NCBI RefSeq assembly: GCF_017349075.1 | Contig: NZ_JAFMOF010000004.1 | Location: 186,001-250,000 of the forward strand | Direction: 5' to 3' | From: Streptomyces triculaminicus | Lineage (GTDB): Bacteria; Actinomycetota; Actinomycetes; Streptomycetales; Streptomycetaceae | DNA: 64,000 nucleotides | Shown: one piece after another, positions 9,034 through 17,837 of the stretch | Layout: each line of letters opens with the position of its first letter | Numbering within the stretch: position 1 is the first letter of the stretch | Program-made: the position numbers and the translations under genes | The notes under the pieces: model-generated | What the model was told of the DNA's origin: nothing | The model's database searches: none | Seen by the model: only the letters and a program-made list of their open reading frames with translations

Positions 9034-9819
9034 TCAGACGGTGGGGGTGGTGCCGCCGTCGATGACGTGTTCGGCGCCGACGATGGCCGAGGCGCGGTCG
9101 GAGACGAGGAAGGCGACGAGCTCGGCGACTTCCTCGGGCCGGTTGGGACGGCCGAGCGGGATGCCGCCCAGGGAGTCCATGAGCCGGCCCAGCGCCGCTT
9201 CCTGCGTGATGTCGGCGTCGTGGGCGATCCGGGCGACGAGGTTGTCGGCGGCCGAGGTCTGCACGAAACCGGGCGAGACGGTGTTGACGCGGATGCCGTG
9301 CGGGGCGACCTCGTTGGCCAGGCCCTTGCTGTAGGTGGTCAGGGCGGCCTTGGCGGCGGCGTAGGCCAGGGTTCCGTTCCACAGCGGCATGCGGCGCTGG
9401 ATCGAGGTGACATGCACGATCACGCCCTTACCTGTGGCGATCATGTGCGGCAGGAGTGCGCGGTCCAGGCGGACGGCGGCCAGCAGGTTCGTGTTCAGCT
9501 CCCTGGCCCAGTCGTCCTCGCCGAGCGCGGCGAACCCTCCGGCCGGCGCCTCGGAACCGCCGAGGGTGTTGACCAGGATGTCGACGCCTCCTACGCGGGC
9601 GTCCACCTCGGCGGCCACGTGGGCTGCGCCCTGGGCGGTGGACAGGTCGGCGGTGATGAACGCCTTCTCCTCGACGTCGTCGGGGCGGCTGCGGGCCGTG
9701 ACCAGCACGGTCGCGCCGGCCTGGGCGAGGCGTCGGGCGATGGCGGCTCCGGTGCCCTTGGTACCGCCGGTGACCAGAGCGCGTCGGCCTTTGAGGGATT
9801 CGCTGATGGATGTGGTCAC
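9034..9819 (-). CDS. SDR-family NAD(P)-dependent oxidoreductase
   Basis: A 261-residue classical short-chain dehydrogenase/reductase. The cofactor motif is VTGGTKGTGAAIA near residue 17, NTLGG follows the fourth strand, the catalytic Ser is in HVTSIQRR and the YxxxK motif is YAAAKAAL; the C-terminus ends in the usual GAEHVIDGG. GTG start 9819 has GGAG at good spacing. It is the first gene of a two-gene operon (with the SnoaL-like gene), divergent from an HxlR regulator across a long palindrome. Substrate unknown. Confidence 0.92.
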   Translation of the reverse strand: MTTSISESLKGRRALVTGGTKGTGAAIARRLAQAGATVLVTARSRPDDVEEKAFITADLSTAQGAAHVAAEVDARVGGVDILVNTLGGSEAPAGGFAALGEDDWARELNTNLLAAVRLDRALLPHMIATGKGVIVHVTSIQRRMPLWNGTLAYAAAKAALTTYSKGLANEVAPHGIRVNTVSPGFVQTSAADNLVARIAHDADITQEAALGRLMDSLGGIPLGRPNRPEEVAELVAFLVSDRASAIVGAEHVIDGGTTPTV

Positions 9820-9871
9820 GGTGTGCTCCGTTCCCGGGTGCGGGCGCAGAAGGCACCGCTCCCACCATTAC

Positions 9872-9906
9872 TGCTAAAATAGAAGTAACTAACTTCGACT
9901 TTAGCA
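9872..9906. promoter_or_regulatory. Palindromic operator between SDR and HxlR genes
   Basis: TGCTAAAATAGAAGT (9872-9886) and ACTTCGACTTTAGCA (9892-9906) are inverted with 13 of 15 matches around a 5-nt spacer. Its A/T-rich composition stands out from the GC-rich surroundings and it sits in the middle of the divergent promoter region, where HxlR regulators bind. Confidence 0.75.
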
Positions 9907-9927
9907 GCAATGGAGGGGATGGTCGCT

Positions 9928-10434
9928 GTGGCAAGCCGGATCAGGCTGGAGGACCGGGAGTGCCCACTGTCCACGACGGTGGAACACGTAGGCGAGTGGT
10001 GGACGCTGCTGATCCTCCACGACGCTTTCGACGGCTACACGCGCTTCGACCAGTTCCAAGAGAGCCTGGGCATCTCCTCCAGCATGCTCACCACCCGGCT
10101 GAAAACCCTCGTCGCCGACGGACTGCTGGAGCGCCGGCCCTACCAGACCAACCCCGTACGCCACGAGTACGTCCTCACCGAACTCGGGCACTCCCTCCGA
10201 CCGGTGATCGTCGCCCTGGCCGCATGGGGCAACTCCCGCCTCACACCGGCCGAACGCAGCATGATCCTCATCGACACGCACAGCGGCGAGGAAGTCGAGC
10301 CCGTCGTCGTCGACGCCAAGACCGGCCGCCGGCTCGACGACAGCGACACCTACGTCTTCACCGCGGGTCCCGCAGCCAGCGACGCCATGCGCCACCGATA
10401 TGCGACACGACCGAACATCCCCGCGGAGTCGTAG
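9928..10434 (+). CDS. HxlR-family transcriptional regulator
   Basis: Winged-helix regulator of the HxlR type: CPLSTTVEHVGEWWTLLILHD is the family's N-terminal CPxxxxxxxxxxxWxxLIL signature, followed by the recognition helix region SSSMLTTRLKTLVADGLLERR and the wing. The conserved Cys may act as a redox or electrophile sensor in this family. The frame opens at ATG 9910, but GGAGGGG at 9912-9918 is correctly placed for the GTG at 9928, giving 168 residues starting ASRIRLEDRECPLS after the initiator. It probably controls the divergent SDR/SnoaL operon and itself. Confidence 0.88.
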   Translation: MASRIRLEDRECPLSTTVEHVGEWWTLLILHDAFDGYTRFDQFQESLGISSSMLTTRLKTLVADGLLERRPYQTNPVRHEYVLTELGHSLRPVIVALAAWGNSRLTPAERSMILIDTHSGEEVEPVVVDAKTGRRLDDSDTYVFTAGPAASDAMRHRYATRPNIPAES

Positions 10435-10660
10435 GGCTGCTCCGAACCAGCACCGAACAGCCTTGAGCAGGGCCGGGACACACCCTCCTACCTCATCGAC
10501 CAGGCAACACCGGATCGCCGAATATCACGCATGCCAATCATCCCGAGCCGTTGATAACCAGATAAGTGAGGCGAAGGAACGTCGGTCGTCTTCTCAAGAA
10601 TCGCCATCATGGGCTGCGCCCCCGGATCCCATCCGAGCCGGACGGAGTCATCAGCACGAC

Positions 10661-10691
10661 CCAACCCGGTGAACCTTCCCGGTCACAGCAC
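10661..10691 (-). repeat. Right terminal inverted repeat of the IS630-type segment
   Basis: Mirror of 7360-7390 with 25 of 31 matches, ending GGTCACAGCAC and followed by TA at 10692-10693. It cuts the reading frame of an IS5-family transposase remnant. Confidence 0.7.
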
Positions 10692-10693
10692 TA

Positions 10694-11377
10694 GGGAACT
10701 CTTTGGCCAGCCCGAGGTAGCCGGAATCGACCTTCGCCTTCACGCCGGGACGGGTGCGGGACTGCTCGGTGATGCCCTCGGTGCGTACGGCCGTCTGGTC
10801 GTGCATCGGGCCGGGGCGGACCAAGCCGGACAGCAGCAGGCGGCCCTGGCCATCCCTGAACGTGGTGGTCTTGATGGTGTTCTGCTTGCGTTTGCCGGAG
10901 ACGAGCGCCCGGCGCCCAGGACGGTCGGCCTGGGGCCGGCGGACCTGGGTCTCGGCCCCGTCGCAGCTCAACACCCTCCGCCTCGGCATAGGCGAAGATG
11001 TCCTCCAACGTCTTCAACCACAGGCCGGTCCGGTCGGGCACGGCGAAACCACGGGCTGCCAGCAGCGGGCGGACCTGGCGGATGGCCGCGAAGACAGTGG
11101 AGCGATCCACCTCGAAGAGTTCGGCGAGCACCACATGCGGCAACTGATGGCGCAATTGGACCAGGGTGACCAGCAGCCGATCGAGGAAGACCAACTTGGG
11201 CTTTCGGCCGGCACCCTCCGCCCGCCGACGCTCCCCGCCCCGGGCCTCGCGGAGCGCGGACTGCCGCGCAGCCTCCCATGTCGTGGCGAGCTCGGCGGAC
11301 AACTCGCCGGAATGTGCGCGTGAGACGCCAGACAGGGCAGGATGGGAACAGGCCGCGCGGGCCCAGGCCAGCTTCAC
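10694..11377 (-). pseudogene. IS5-family transposase, frameshifted and truncated
   Basis: The minus strand encodes an IS5-type transposase in two frames. The N-terminal part (11377 to ~10975) has the family helix-turn-helix (VFLDRLLVTLVQLRHQLPHV ... VDRSTVFAAIRQVRPLLA); the DDE part (from ~10975) contains the first Asp in SCDGAETQVRRP, SGKRKQNTIKTT, and KVDSGYLGLAKEFP. The frame change lies near 10975. The C-terminal third with the catalytic Glu is missing: the frame is cut exactly at the right TIR of the IS630-type segment. The missing piece is not found on the far side of that segment. Confidence 0.8.
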
Positions 11378-11452
11378 AACTCACCCAACCCGTGCGGCTC
11401 TTCTCATGTCACGGCCCGATGGGACGATCACCGGTCCGCCGAGACCGTGAAG

Positions 11453-12016
11453 CTACCTCGCCTGAATGGCATCTGCCGGGACCTCAAAGATGATCGTGAG
11501 TCCGTCGCGCTCGTTGCCCTGCTCGCCGACCTGCGTAAAGCCGAAGCCGTCGATGGAGGCCAGGGAGGCGGTGTTGTCGGATCCGATCCTGGCGCGCACG
11601 GTCCTGACACCGGGTTCGGCAGCGGCTCTGGCGAGCAACGCCCTCAGCATGGCGCGGGCATAGCCCTGGCGGCGGTACCCGGGCACGACGGTATAGCCAA
11701 CCTCGACCATGCCGGCCTCGTCAGGCGGCCCATGGAACCCGGCGTCGCCAACGACGACCCCGTCCGGCTCGGACACCGCGGCCCGCGTGATCCAGGGCGC
11801 GGCAGAGGGGTCCTTGGCGAGCTGGTCGGCGCGGTAGCCGAAGATCCAGCGGGCTCGCTCACCGACGAAGTGTTCGTCAAGGGCGACCCCGGCCTCGGCG
11901 CTGCCGCCGGCGAGGTCACCGTCGGCAAGCGCCCGCAGTGTCTTTGCGCTGAGCTCGACGAAGCGGACGCGTTTGGGTGTGGAGAGAGGTTCGTTGTTCA
12001 TCTCGGTGATACTCAC
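11453..12016 (-). CDS. GNAT-family N-acetyltransferase (RimJ/RimL-like)
   Basis: A 187-residue acetyltransferase with the acetyl-CoA loop in VVPGYRRQGYARAMLRALLA and the terminal SLASIDGFGFTQVGE. The layout (VVVGDAGFHGPPDEAGMVEV then the loop) is that of the RimJ/RimL-type Acetyltransf_3 group, which acts on protein N-termini or small amines. It is monocistronic between two pieces of IS5 debris. Confidence 0.85.
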   Translation of the reverse strand: MSITEMNNEPLSTPKRVRFVELSAKTLRALADGDLAGGSAEAGVALDEHFVGERARWIFGYRADQLAKDPSAAPWITRAAVSEPDGVVVGDAGFHGPPDEAGMVEVGYTVVPGYRRQGYARAMLRALLARAAAEPGVRTVRARIGSDNTASLASIDGFGFTQVGEQGNERDGLTIIFEVPADAIQAR

Positions 12017-12039
12017 TCAGAGCCTGAGAGCTGTCCATT

Positions 12040-12180
12040 GCTTTACGCCAGCGCGCCGCCGACCACGGCATCGCCGCGCCCGCGCGTCGGTGGACATGGT
12101 GACGGTCACACGGACGCCACGGCACCCACGCCGAGACCCATCTCGCGATTGCCTCGCTCGTCTCCGACCGATCCCCGCCC
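12040..12180 (+). pseudogene. C-terminal scrap of an IS5-family transposase
   Basis: The plus strand reads RAADHGIAAPARRWTW, a stop, then HGRHGTHAETHLAIASLVSDR, which matches the last ~45 residues of IS5-type transposases (usually GRRDxYAxTHLAIAxLVSDR). It carries an internal stop and no other part of the gene is nearby in this orientation. Confidence 0.45.
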
Positions 12181-12358
12181 CGAAGCTCAATTTCCCCCAA
12201 GCCCGTTACCTCCGCCTGCACGGAGACCACCCTTCACGACCTGCGGCGTTGTAACGGCTTGCTTCTTCTTGGTGCAGGGTGGGCGGCGCTCACGTCTCAA
12301 TTGAACATGACGGCAGCACCCCGTGTCCCTTACAACGTGGTGAGCGATAGGCGGATGG

Positions 12359-12814
12359 TTAACAGGTAGGGCGAAGGTCGGTGACGAGGCGGAAGCGTTC
12401 CAGAACCACCAGCGTCGCGTCGTCCACGGTGAACTCGGGTTCCTCCAACGCCGCGCGCATCTCCTCGCTGTGCCAGAACTGCTCGTGAGCCGCCCGCCAC
12501 TCGGCCACGCTGGTGTGCCCCTCCCCCTCGTCCACCACGTGAGCGAGATCCACCTGCCCTAGCGGGATGACACGCACATCAGTGACCTCGATGACCGCGA
12601 CCGGACGCTCGTCCGAGTCGATGACCAACGAACGGCTCCCCACTTCCGGCAGGGGCTCCCCTTCGTGCTCGTAGTCGATGACGAGCCCTGTCGTGGAGGT
12701 CTTGGAAGCGTTGAGGATGGCTGCGACGAGCTGGTCGCGCAGCGGGCCGGGGAAGGCGAACTCGACCCTGGGTATCGATGCGAGGTTCCGGAGTGAGGCG
12801 GCGTCAGTCGTCAT
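12359..12814 (-). CDS. ASCH-domain protein
   Basis: About 151 residues from ATG 12814 (a longer TTG frame starts at 12904). The text KTSTTGLVIDYEHEGEPLPE followed by GSRSLVIDSDERPVAVIEVTDVRVIPLGQVD and EWRAAHEQFW is the ASCH pattern: a beta-barrel related to PUA, with a K...G loop and a conserved Trp helix. ASCH proteins bind RNA or modified nucleosides, and some (YqfB type) are amidohydrolases of N4-acetylcytidine. No operon partners. Confidence 0.8.
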   Translation of the reverse strand: MTTDAASLRNLASIPRVEFAFPGPLRDQLVAAILNASKTSTTGLVIDYEHEGEPLPEVGSRSLVIDSDERPVAVIEVTDVRVIPLGQVDLAHVVDEGEGHTSVAEWRAAHEQFWHSEEMRAALEEPEFTVDDATLVVLERFRLVTDLRPTC

Positions 12815-12904
12815 GCGGTCACAGTAACGATCCGTCCATGCAAGCCGACCGCAGCAACTGTAACGCGCCAGGTGCCGGGCGGGTTGGGTGTTGTTGTGAC
12901 GCAA

Positions 12905-13576
12905 TACCTGGCCCGCACAGCCTTGTCCCGTCGTGCCTGAACCGGTCTGCCCCGACGCCGACTCGGGACGCTGATCAGGGAGTTGCCCAGCCCCTGGATC
13001 TCCTCCGAAGCAGGGCGCGGCTCCACGAACTCCGAGGCCACGAGCGTATGCGCGCGGCCGGCGCCGGACGAGACGGGCGTCGAGCCCTGCGGAGGATGCA
13101 CCCCTGATCCGGGGCGCGGGCCGGGTTGTAGGCCGTAGCTGACGCCGCCCGGGACTGGTCCCGGGCGGAAAAGAACGCGACTACAGCACACTCCTGCGAC
13201 ACAAGGCCGCCTTTCCGGGAGTTGCCGAAACGTCACTCCTGAAGGCACTCCTGGATAACTGGTGTCAAACGCTTTTCACTTGAAATAACTAGATGGAGAT
13301 AAATGTGGAAGGGTGGGCAATCGGGGCGGCGCGTCACGCATATCCTGTGGACCGCGAGTTCCTGGACAGGACACCCGCGCTCCGCGGCAACCGCCGCTTC
13401 GACAGTTCGACGACAGGCGACCGATCAATTCAGCAACCGCCCGTTGACCGTCGTACAGGCGGCTGACTCGCGCAACCACCTGCCCCCTAGATCCGAGCGA
13501 TTCCCGAGACTCTTGGCGCCTGGCGGCGATCCCCACTCGCAGCAGTTTCGCGATTTCGCTCAGAATCGGACATCGA
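12905..13576. other. Intergenic stretch without a convincing gene
   Basis: Neither strand shows a frame with gene-like content over these 670 bases. The last 300 bases are less GC-rich (an A/T-rich stretch near 13270-13310) and presumably carry the promoter of the decarboxylase gene; I cannot assign -10/-35 elements. Confidence 0.5.
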
Positions 13577-15220
13577 ATGATTACCGAACACTCCGATACG
13601 CATCTCACGGCACGACCGACCAACGACGACTACCGGCTGGGTACCGAGGCCTACACCGATGAGCAGCGGACCGCGGTCCTTGCCAAGTTGGAGGGGTACC
13701 TGGGCGGGCAGCGGGAGCGTCTTCTGGGCTACCAGGTGAACCTGTCGCTCGACGGCCACGCCGCGCTGGGTCGTTTCCTGGGCTACCACATCAACAACAT
13801 CGGGGACCCGTTCGTCGACAGCAACTACAGCCTGCACTCGCGGTGGCTGGAGCGGGCGGTCCTGGAGCACTACGCCCGCCTGTGGCACGCCTCGCTGCCC
13901 GAGGACCCGGCCAGTCCTGGGGATGAGGACGCGTGGGGATACGTGCTGTCCATGGGCAGCACCGAGGGCAACCTGTACGCCATGTGGAACGCCCGTGACT
14001 ACCTGGACGGCAACGCCCTGGTGCGTGACGAGGTCTCCGGCGATGCCAGCTGCCGTACCACCTACCTGCGGGCCCAACACCCCGACGACAACCCCAACGC
14101 CTACATGCCGGTAGCGTTCTTCTCGCAGGAGACCCACTACTCGCACATCAAGGCGATGCGGGTGCTGGACATCCCGACCTTCTACGACCTGGGCGGCAGC
14201 CTCTACCCGGGCGAGTGCCCCATCGACGTGGCCGGCACCGGCATGCAGACGTACAACGGCTGGCCGCTCGGCGGAGTCCCGACGACCGGCGGCGACGAGG
14301 GTCCGGGCACGGTCGATGTCGACGCCTTGGTGGCCCTCGTGGACTTCTTCGCCGCCAAGGGCCACCCCGTCCTGGTCAACTTCAACATCGGCAGCGTCTT
14401 CAAGGGCGCCTACGACGACGTTCAGGGCGCCTGCGAGCGCCTGCGACCCGTCTTCGAGCGGCACGGCCTCGTCGACCGCACCGTGCGCTTCGACCCCGAC
14501 GACCCCACCCGGGTCAGCATCCGCAACGGGTACTGGATCCACGTCGACGGAGCCCTCGGCGGCGCCTACGCCCCCTACCTGGAGAAGGCCCGCGACAGCG
14601 GACTCATCGAGACCGCGCCGCCGGTCTTCGACTTCCGGATCCCCGAGGTGTCCTCGATCGTCACCAGCGGACACAAGTATCCCGGCGCGCCCGTCCCCAC
14701 CGGGATCTACATGTCCCGCGCGGGATCCAAGCTGCGCCCGCCGTCCGACCCGGCGGTCGTCTCCTCTCCCGACAGCACCTTCGCCGGTTCCCGCAGCGGT
14801 TTCGCCTCCCTGGCCATGTGGAACCACCTCGCCCAGTTCAGCGAGGAGCAGCAGGTGCGGCAGGCCGCCGAGGTCCTGCGGATCGCCGAGTACACGGCCG
14901 AACGGCTGCGCCGGCTGAGCGAGCAGTTGCGGGAACGCGGTGAGTTCTGGGCCGAGGACGGTATCGAGGTCGGTCACGGCGATCACGCGCTCAGCGTCTG
15001 GTTCCAGCAACCGCGGGCTGAGATCACGCAGAAGTATTCGCTGGCCTGCGTGCCACTCAATCTCGGTGGAATCCGCCACGACTACAGCCACGTCTACGTC
15101 ATGCCGCACGTCACCCAGGAGTTGATCGACGAACTCCTCGAGGACCTCGCCCAGCCCGGAGCATTCGACCGTTCCGCGGACAAGGACGCGCAGCGGCCCC
15201 CACTTCCCCACCAGCGCTGA
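13577..15220 (+). CDS. PLP-dependent group II amino-acid decarboxylase
   Basis: A 547-residue fold-type I PLP enzyme. Diagnostic points: SMGSTEGNLYAMWNARDY (phosphate-binding and substrate region), HYSHIKAMRVL with the His that stacks on PLP, HVDGALGGAYAPYL with the Asp that contacts the pyridine nitrogen, and TSGHKYPGAPVPTGIYM with the Schiff-base Lys. This is the arrangement of histidine, glutamate and aromatic L-amino-acid decarboxylases; the HKYPGAP form is common in histidine-decarboxylase-like and siderophore or natural-product enzymes. A terminator-like hairpin lies at 15288 and a P450 gene follows on the same strand after 545 bp. Substrate not assignable. Confidence 0.88.
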   Translation: MITEHSDTHLTARPTNDDYRLGTEAYTDEQRTAVLAKLEGYLGGQRERLLGYQVNLSLDGHAALGRFLGYHINNIGDPFVDSNYSLHSRWLERAVLEHYARLWHASLPEDPASPGDEDAWGYVLSMGSTEGNLYAMWNARDYLDGNALVRDEVSGDASCRTTYLRAQHPDDNPNAYMPVAFFSQETHYSHIKAMRVLDIPTFYDLGGSLYPGECPIDVAGTGMQTYNGWPLGGVPTTGGDEGPGTVDVDALVALVDFFAAKGHPVLVNFNIGSVFKGAYDDVQGACERLRPVFERHGLVDRTVRFDPDDPTRVSIRNGYWIHVDGALGGAYAPYLEKARDSGLIETAPPVFDFRIPEVSSIVTSGHKYPGAPVPTGIYMSRAGSKLRPPSDPAVVSSPDSTFAGSRSGFASLAMWNHLAQFSEEQQVRQAAEVLRIAEYTAERLRRLSEQLRERGEFWAEDGIEVGHGDHALSVWFQQPRAEITQKYSLACVPLNLGGIRHDYSHVYVMPHVTQELIDELLEDLAQPGAFDRSADKDAQRPPLPHQR

Positions 15221-15287
15221 CCCGCAGGCGGGCACCGCAGACCGGTCGTGCAGCCGGACCGCAATCGCCCGCCCGCCTCTTCGCGAG

Positions 15288-15319
15288 GTTGCCCCGCATA
15301 TCCCCGCGTGCGGGGCAAC
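15288..15319 (+). terminator. Stem-loop terminator after the decarboxylase gene
   Basis: GTTGCCCCGCA and TGCGGGGCAAC form a perfect 11-bp stem with a 10-nt loop, 68 nt after the stop codon. The rest of 15221-15765 shows no gene. Confidence 0.7.
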
Positions 15320-15765
15320 TGACCCAGGGCGCAACCCTGGGCCCGTCACCGCCCCTGGCTGTCGGCAACCTCCGCTTCGACCGGAAGTTCGAAGACCACT
15401 GCCGCCGTCCGTCCCGTCTGCGAAGAGATCGATCCCTCGCCGAAGGCCTGATCTGCGTAATCCCCCTGCCCCACCAGCCGACCGACTGGCAAGGAGCGCC
15501 CCATTCGAACGGGCGGCATTCCGGCGTGGGGGACCAGCGGCACAGCCGTGATGGCAAGCACTGGGCCATGGCTGGTCCCTTCGCCATGGTGCCTGTAAAT
15601 CGCTGGTGAGCCGTCAGGCGGATTCGTCGTTTCATCCGGCTCGGCGCGGACCCTGTGGCGTCCCGGTGTGCGGAGAGCTCGGCGGCTGCCGGCTCAACGG
15701 CGGTTCCCCGCCTCCGGGTCCCCGGAACTCAACGAAGACTACTGCGAAGCCATTCGGAAGGACGC

Positions 15766-16965
15766 ATGACCTCGTTCCTGGACGCGATCACGCCGGAGGA
15801 GCTCCACGCGGATCCCTATCCGATCTATCAGCGGCTTCGACGTGACCACCCTGTGGCCGAGATCCCCGCGCTCGGCTGCTGGCTTGTCACGCGCTGGCAG
15901 GACGTGCGTCAGGTGATGAGCCACAGTCAGACCTTCACCACCAGCTTCCCGTCCGCGATGTCGGAGATTTACGGATCGGAGAACATCCTGTCGGGGAGCG
16001 GCGACAACCACAAAGGGATGCGCGCCAGCGTCGAGGAACTCTTCGAGCCCGAATGCGCCGGTCGCGCCCGAGGGTACGCACGCAAGCTGGTCATCGAGCG
16101 GGTCTCCGGCATGCACGGGCAAGCGGACCTCATGGGTGAGGTCCTGCAACCCGTCGTGGCAGAGGTGTTCCGGTGGATGCTGAGCCTCGAGGTCGACAGC
16201 ACGACCCTGCTGCGCCTGGCACAGGACTTGTGGCAAGGCGCCCTCGGTTCCGGGGACCCCGCCAAGCTCGCGGTGGCGGCCGCCGCTGTGAACGAGCTCG
16301 ACGCCGCGCTTACCCCCTGGTTCGAGGGCCTCGGCCCGGACCCCTCCTCGGCGATCGCACGGTGGCGACACATCAACCCTGGAAGGGTTTGTCCGCGAGG
16401 CGTCGCGGAGGTCCTCCCGACGATCCGCGTGATCCTCCCGTCCCTTCCCGAACCCGGGTGGGCGGCAGGCAGCCTCCTGGTCGCGCTGTTCAACGACCCG
16501 GACCAGCGCCGGCTTGTCCGGGACCACCCGGAGCTCCTCGGCGACGCCGTCCACGAAGTCCTGCGCTGGATGCCACCGTTCGGGCTCGTCGAACGCATGA
16601 CCACGCGACCGGTGAAACTGGGCGGCACATACCTGCCCGCCGGTGCACACGTCCTGGCCGCGATCGGCTCCGCGAACCGCGATGAGACGGTGTTCGAACA
16701 GCCCGACGCCTTCGACCTCCGCCGCCGACGGCAGCCTCTGGTCACCTTCGGATACGGAGAACACGCCTGTCTCGTGCGCGCGTTCATTCCCGCCATCGTA
16801 GAGGGCCTGGTCGCCGGCATCCTCGATGTCCACCCCGGCGTCCGCGCCGACCCTTCGGAGCAGCCCCGCCTGGCCGGCTGGGCCGCCCGCTACACTGAAC
16901 GCCTTTGTGTGGACGGCCTCGGCGACTCCGCGGACCGGGCGACAGCGCTGGGCCCGCCTGGTTGA
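15766..16965 (+). CDS. Cytochrome P450 with an atypical I-helix
   Basis: A 399-residue class I bacterial P450. The ExxR motif is in VHEVLRWMPPFG and the heme-thiolate loop is FGYGEHACLVRAF with Cys335 as axial ligand. Start ATG 15766 is supported by GGAAGGA. The central I-helix is unusual: where most P450s have (A/G)GxET/DT for proton delivery to oxygen, this protein has LPSLPEPGWAAG (about residues 224-235), without the Thr or acid-alcohol pair. Such changes occur in peroxygenases and in P450s doing non-standard chemistry. No ferredoxin or reductase gene is adjacent. Confidence 0.9.
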   Translation: MTSFLDAITPEELHADPYPIYQRLRRDHPVAEIPALGCWLVTRWQDVRQVMSHSQTFTTSFPSAMSEIYGSENILSGSGDNHKGMRASVEELFEPECAGRARGYARKLVIERVSGMHGQADLMGEVLQPVVAEVFRWMLSLEVDSTTLLRLAQDLWQGALGSGDPAKLAVAAAAVNELDAALTPWFEGLGPDPSSAIARWRHINPGRVCPRGVAEVLPTIRVILPSLPEPGWAAGSLLVALFNDPDQRRLVRDHPELLGDAVHEVLRWMPPFGLVERMTTRPVKLGGTYLPAGAHVLAAIGSANRDETVFEQPDAFDLRRRRQPLVTFGYGEHACLVRAFIPAIVEGLVAGILDVHPGVRADPSEQPRLAGWAARYTERLCVDGLGDSADRATALGPPG

Positions 16966-17837
16966 GGCAGGGCCCGCGGACCGGCTCCCTCACGCCTCCG
17001 CTCCCGCCGGACGGGCCAAGATCGCCCCGCTCAGTCGAATCGTGTCCTGAGCCGTCGCGATGAGCGCGGAGAACACCTGGGTGTGGGCTCAGGCCCGGAG
17101 CAACGGAGACGTCGCACTGGCGCCTGCCACCGGCAACGGAGAGTAGCGCCGGGGCCCGCTCGGGCCCCCCGGCCACTCCCTCCGATCTGCCGCCCAGGGC
17201 CGCGCGGATGAAGGCGAAAGATGACGCGGTCCCCTCCCCAACTCCGACATGACACCGCCCCGGGCCGCGGAACCATGCACGCCTGGGCCCTGTTCGACGT
17301 CGAGGACACCTGCGTCGACGCCGTCTTCCAGGCCGCCCTGCGCGCCGCCCACGCCTCCGCCGACCCGCCGCTCGGTAGTCACGTGCTGGCGTTCTGGGCC
17401 ATCGCCGCTTACTGAGCGTTTTATCCGTGTTCGAAGTGTCTCACTGGCCACAGGAGCCTCTTTCGTCGCTCTGGCTGTGCGGCGGGTCCGGTTGAAGGCG
17501 AGCATGCCGACTGGCTCCGGGCTTTCTGTGATGAGACGGGAGAAGTCCGGGCAAGCCTGGCTGACGATCTCCGTCGCCTGTCTCTCAGGCCACAGAGATA
17601 CCTCAAGCATTCCGTTGCCCCAGTCTGGCCACCGGGCATCCTTGGATGAAACACGAATCCCGGGACGAAACGCCCAGTTAGTGGGTGTTTCACAAGTCCG
17701 CCCTTTCCCACTATGAGGTACCGCCGTCCTACGTCGTCGGTCTGAGCGGGCTCGCTCGCTTCTGCGGGGCTGTCTTCGAAGATCCCGAGTTCGGGTAGCT
17801 ACGCTGGATCCGCATGCTGGAGGAGGTTGCGATCGGT
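16966..17837. other. Intergenic stretch with only short ambiguous frames
   Basis: The plus strand has a 46-residue frame at 17275-17415 (MHAWALFDVEDTCVDAVFQA...) and the minus strand a coding-like stretch at about 17408-17650 (MLEVSLWPERQATEIVSQAC...). Both have reasonable codon use but neither is recognisable or clearly complete; they may be gene scraps. Confidence 0.4.

Larger units (their letters stand above)
7358..10693. mobile_element. IS630-type segment with passenger genes (TA to TA)
   Basis: The segment is bounded by imperfect inverted repeats (7360-7390 and 10661-10691, 25 of 31 positions identical, outermost 11 GTGCTGTGACC identical), each flanked by TA within CTAG, the target dinucleotide duplicated by IS630/Tc1-mariner elements. 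Inside are one IS630 transposase gene at the left end and, on its right, an SDR gene, a SnoaL-like gene and an HxlR regulator. A plain IS630 is ~1.2 kb; no inverted-repeat end is visible just after the transposase stop at 8566. Either this is a cargo-carrying unit or the ends belong to two related copies after a deletion. Confidence 0.6.

Noticed and set aside
8311..9882. Plus-strand frame of over 500 residues
   Set aside because: Antisense to the SnoaL-like and SDR genes; glycine/valine-rich shadow.
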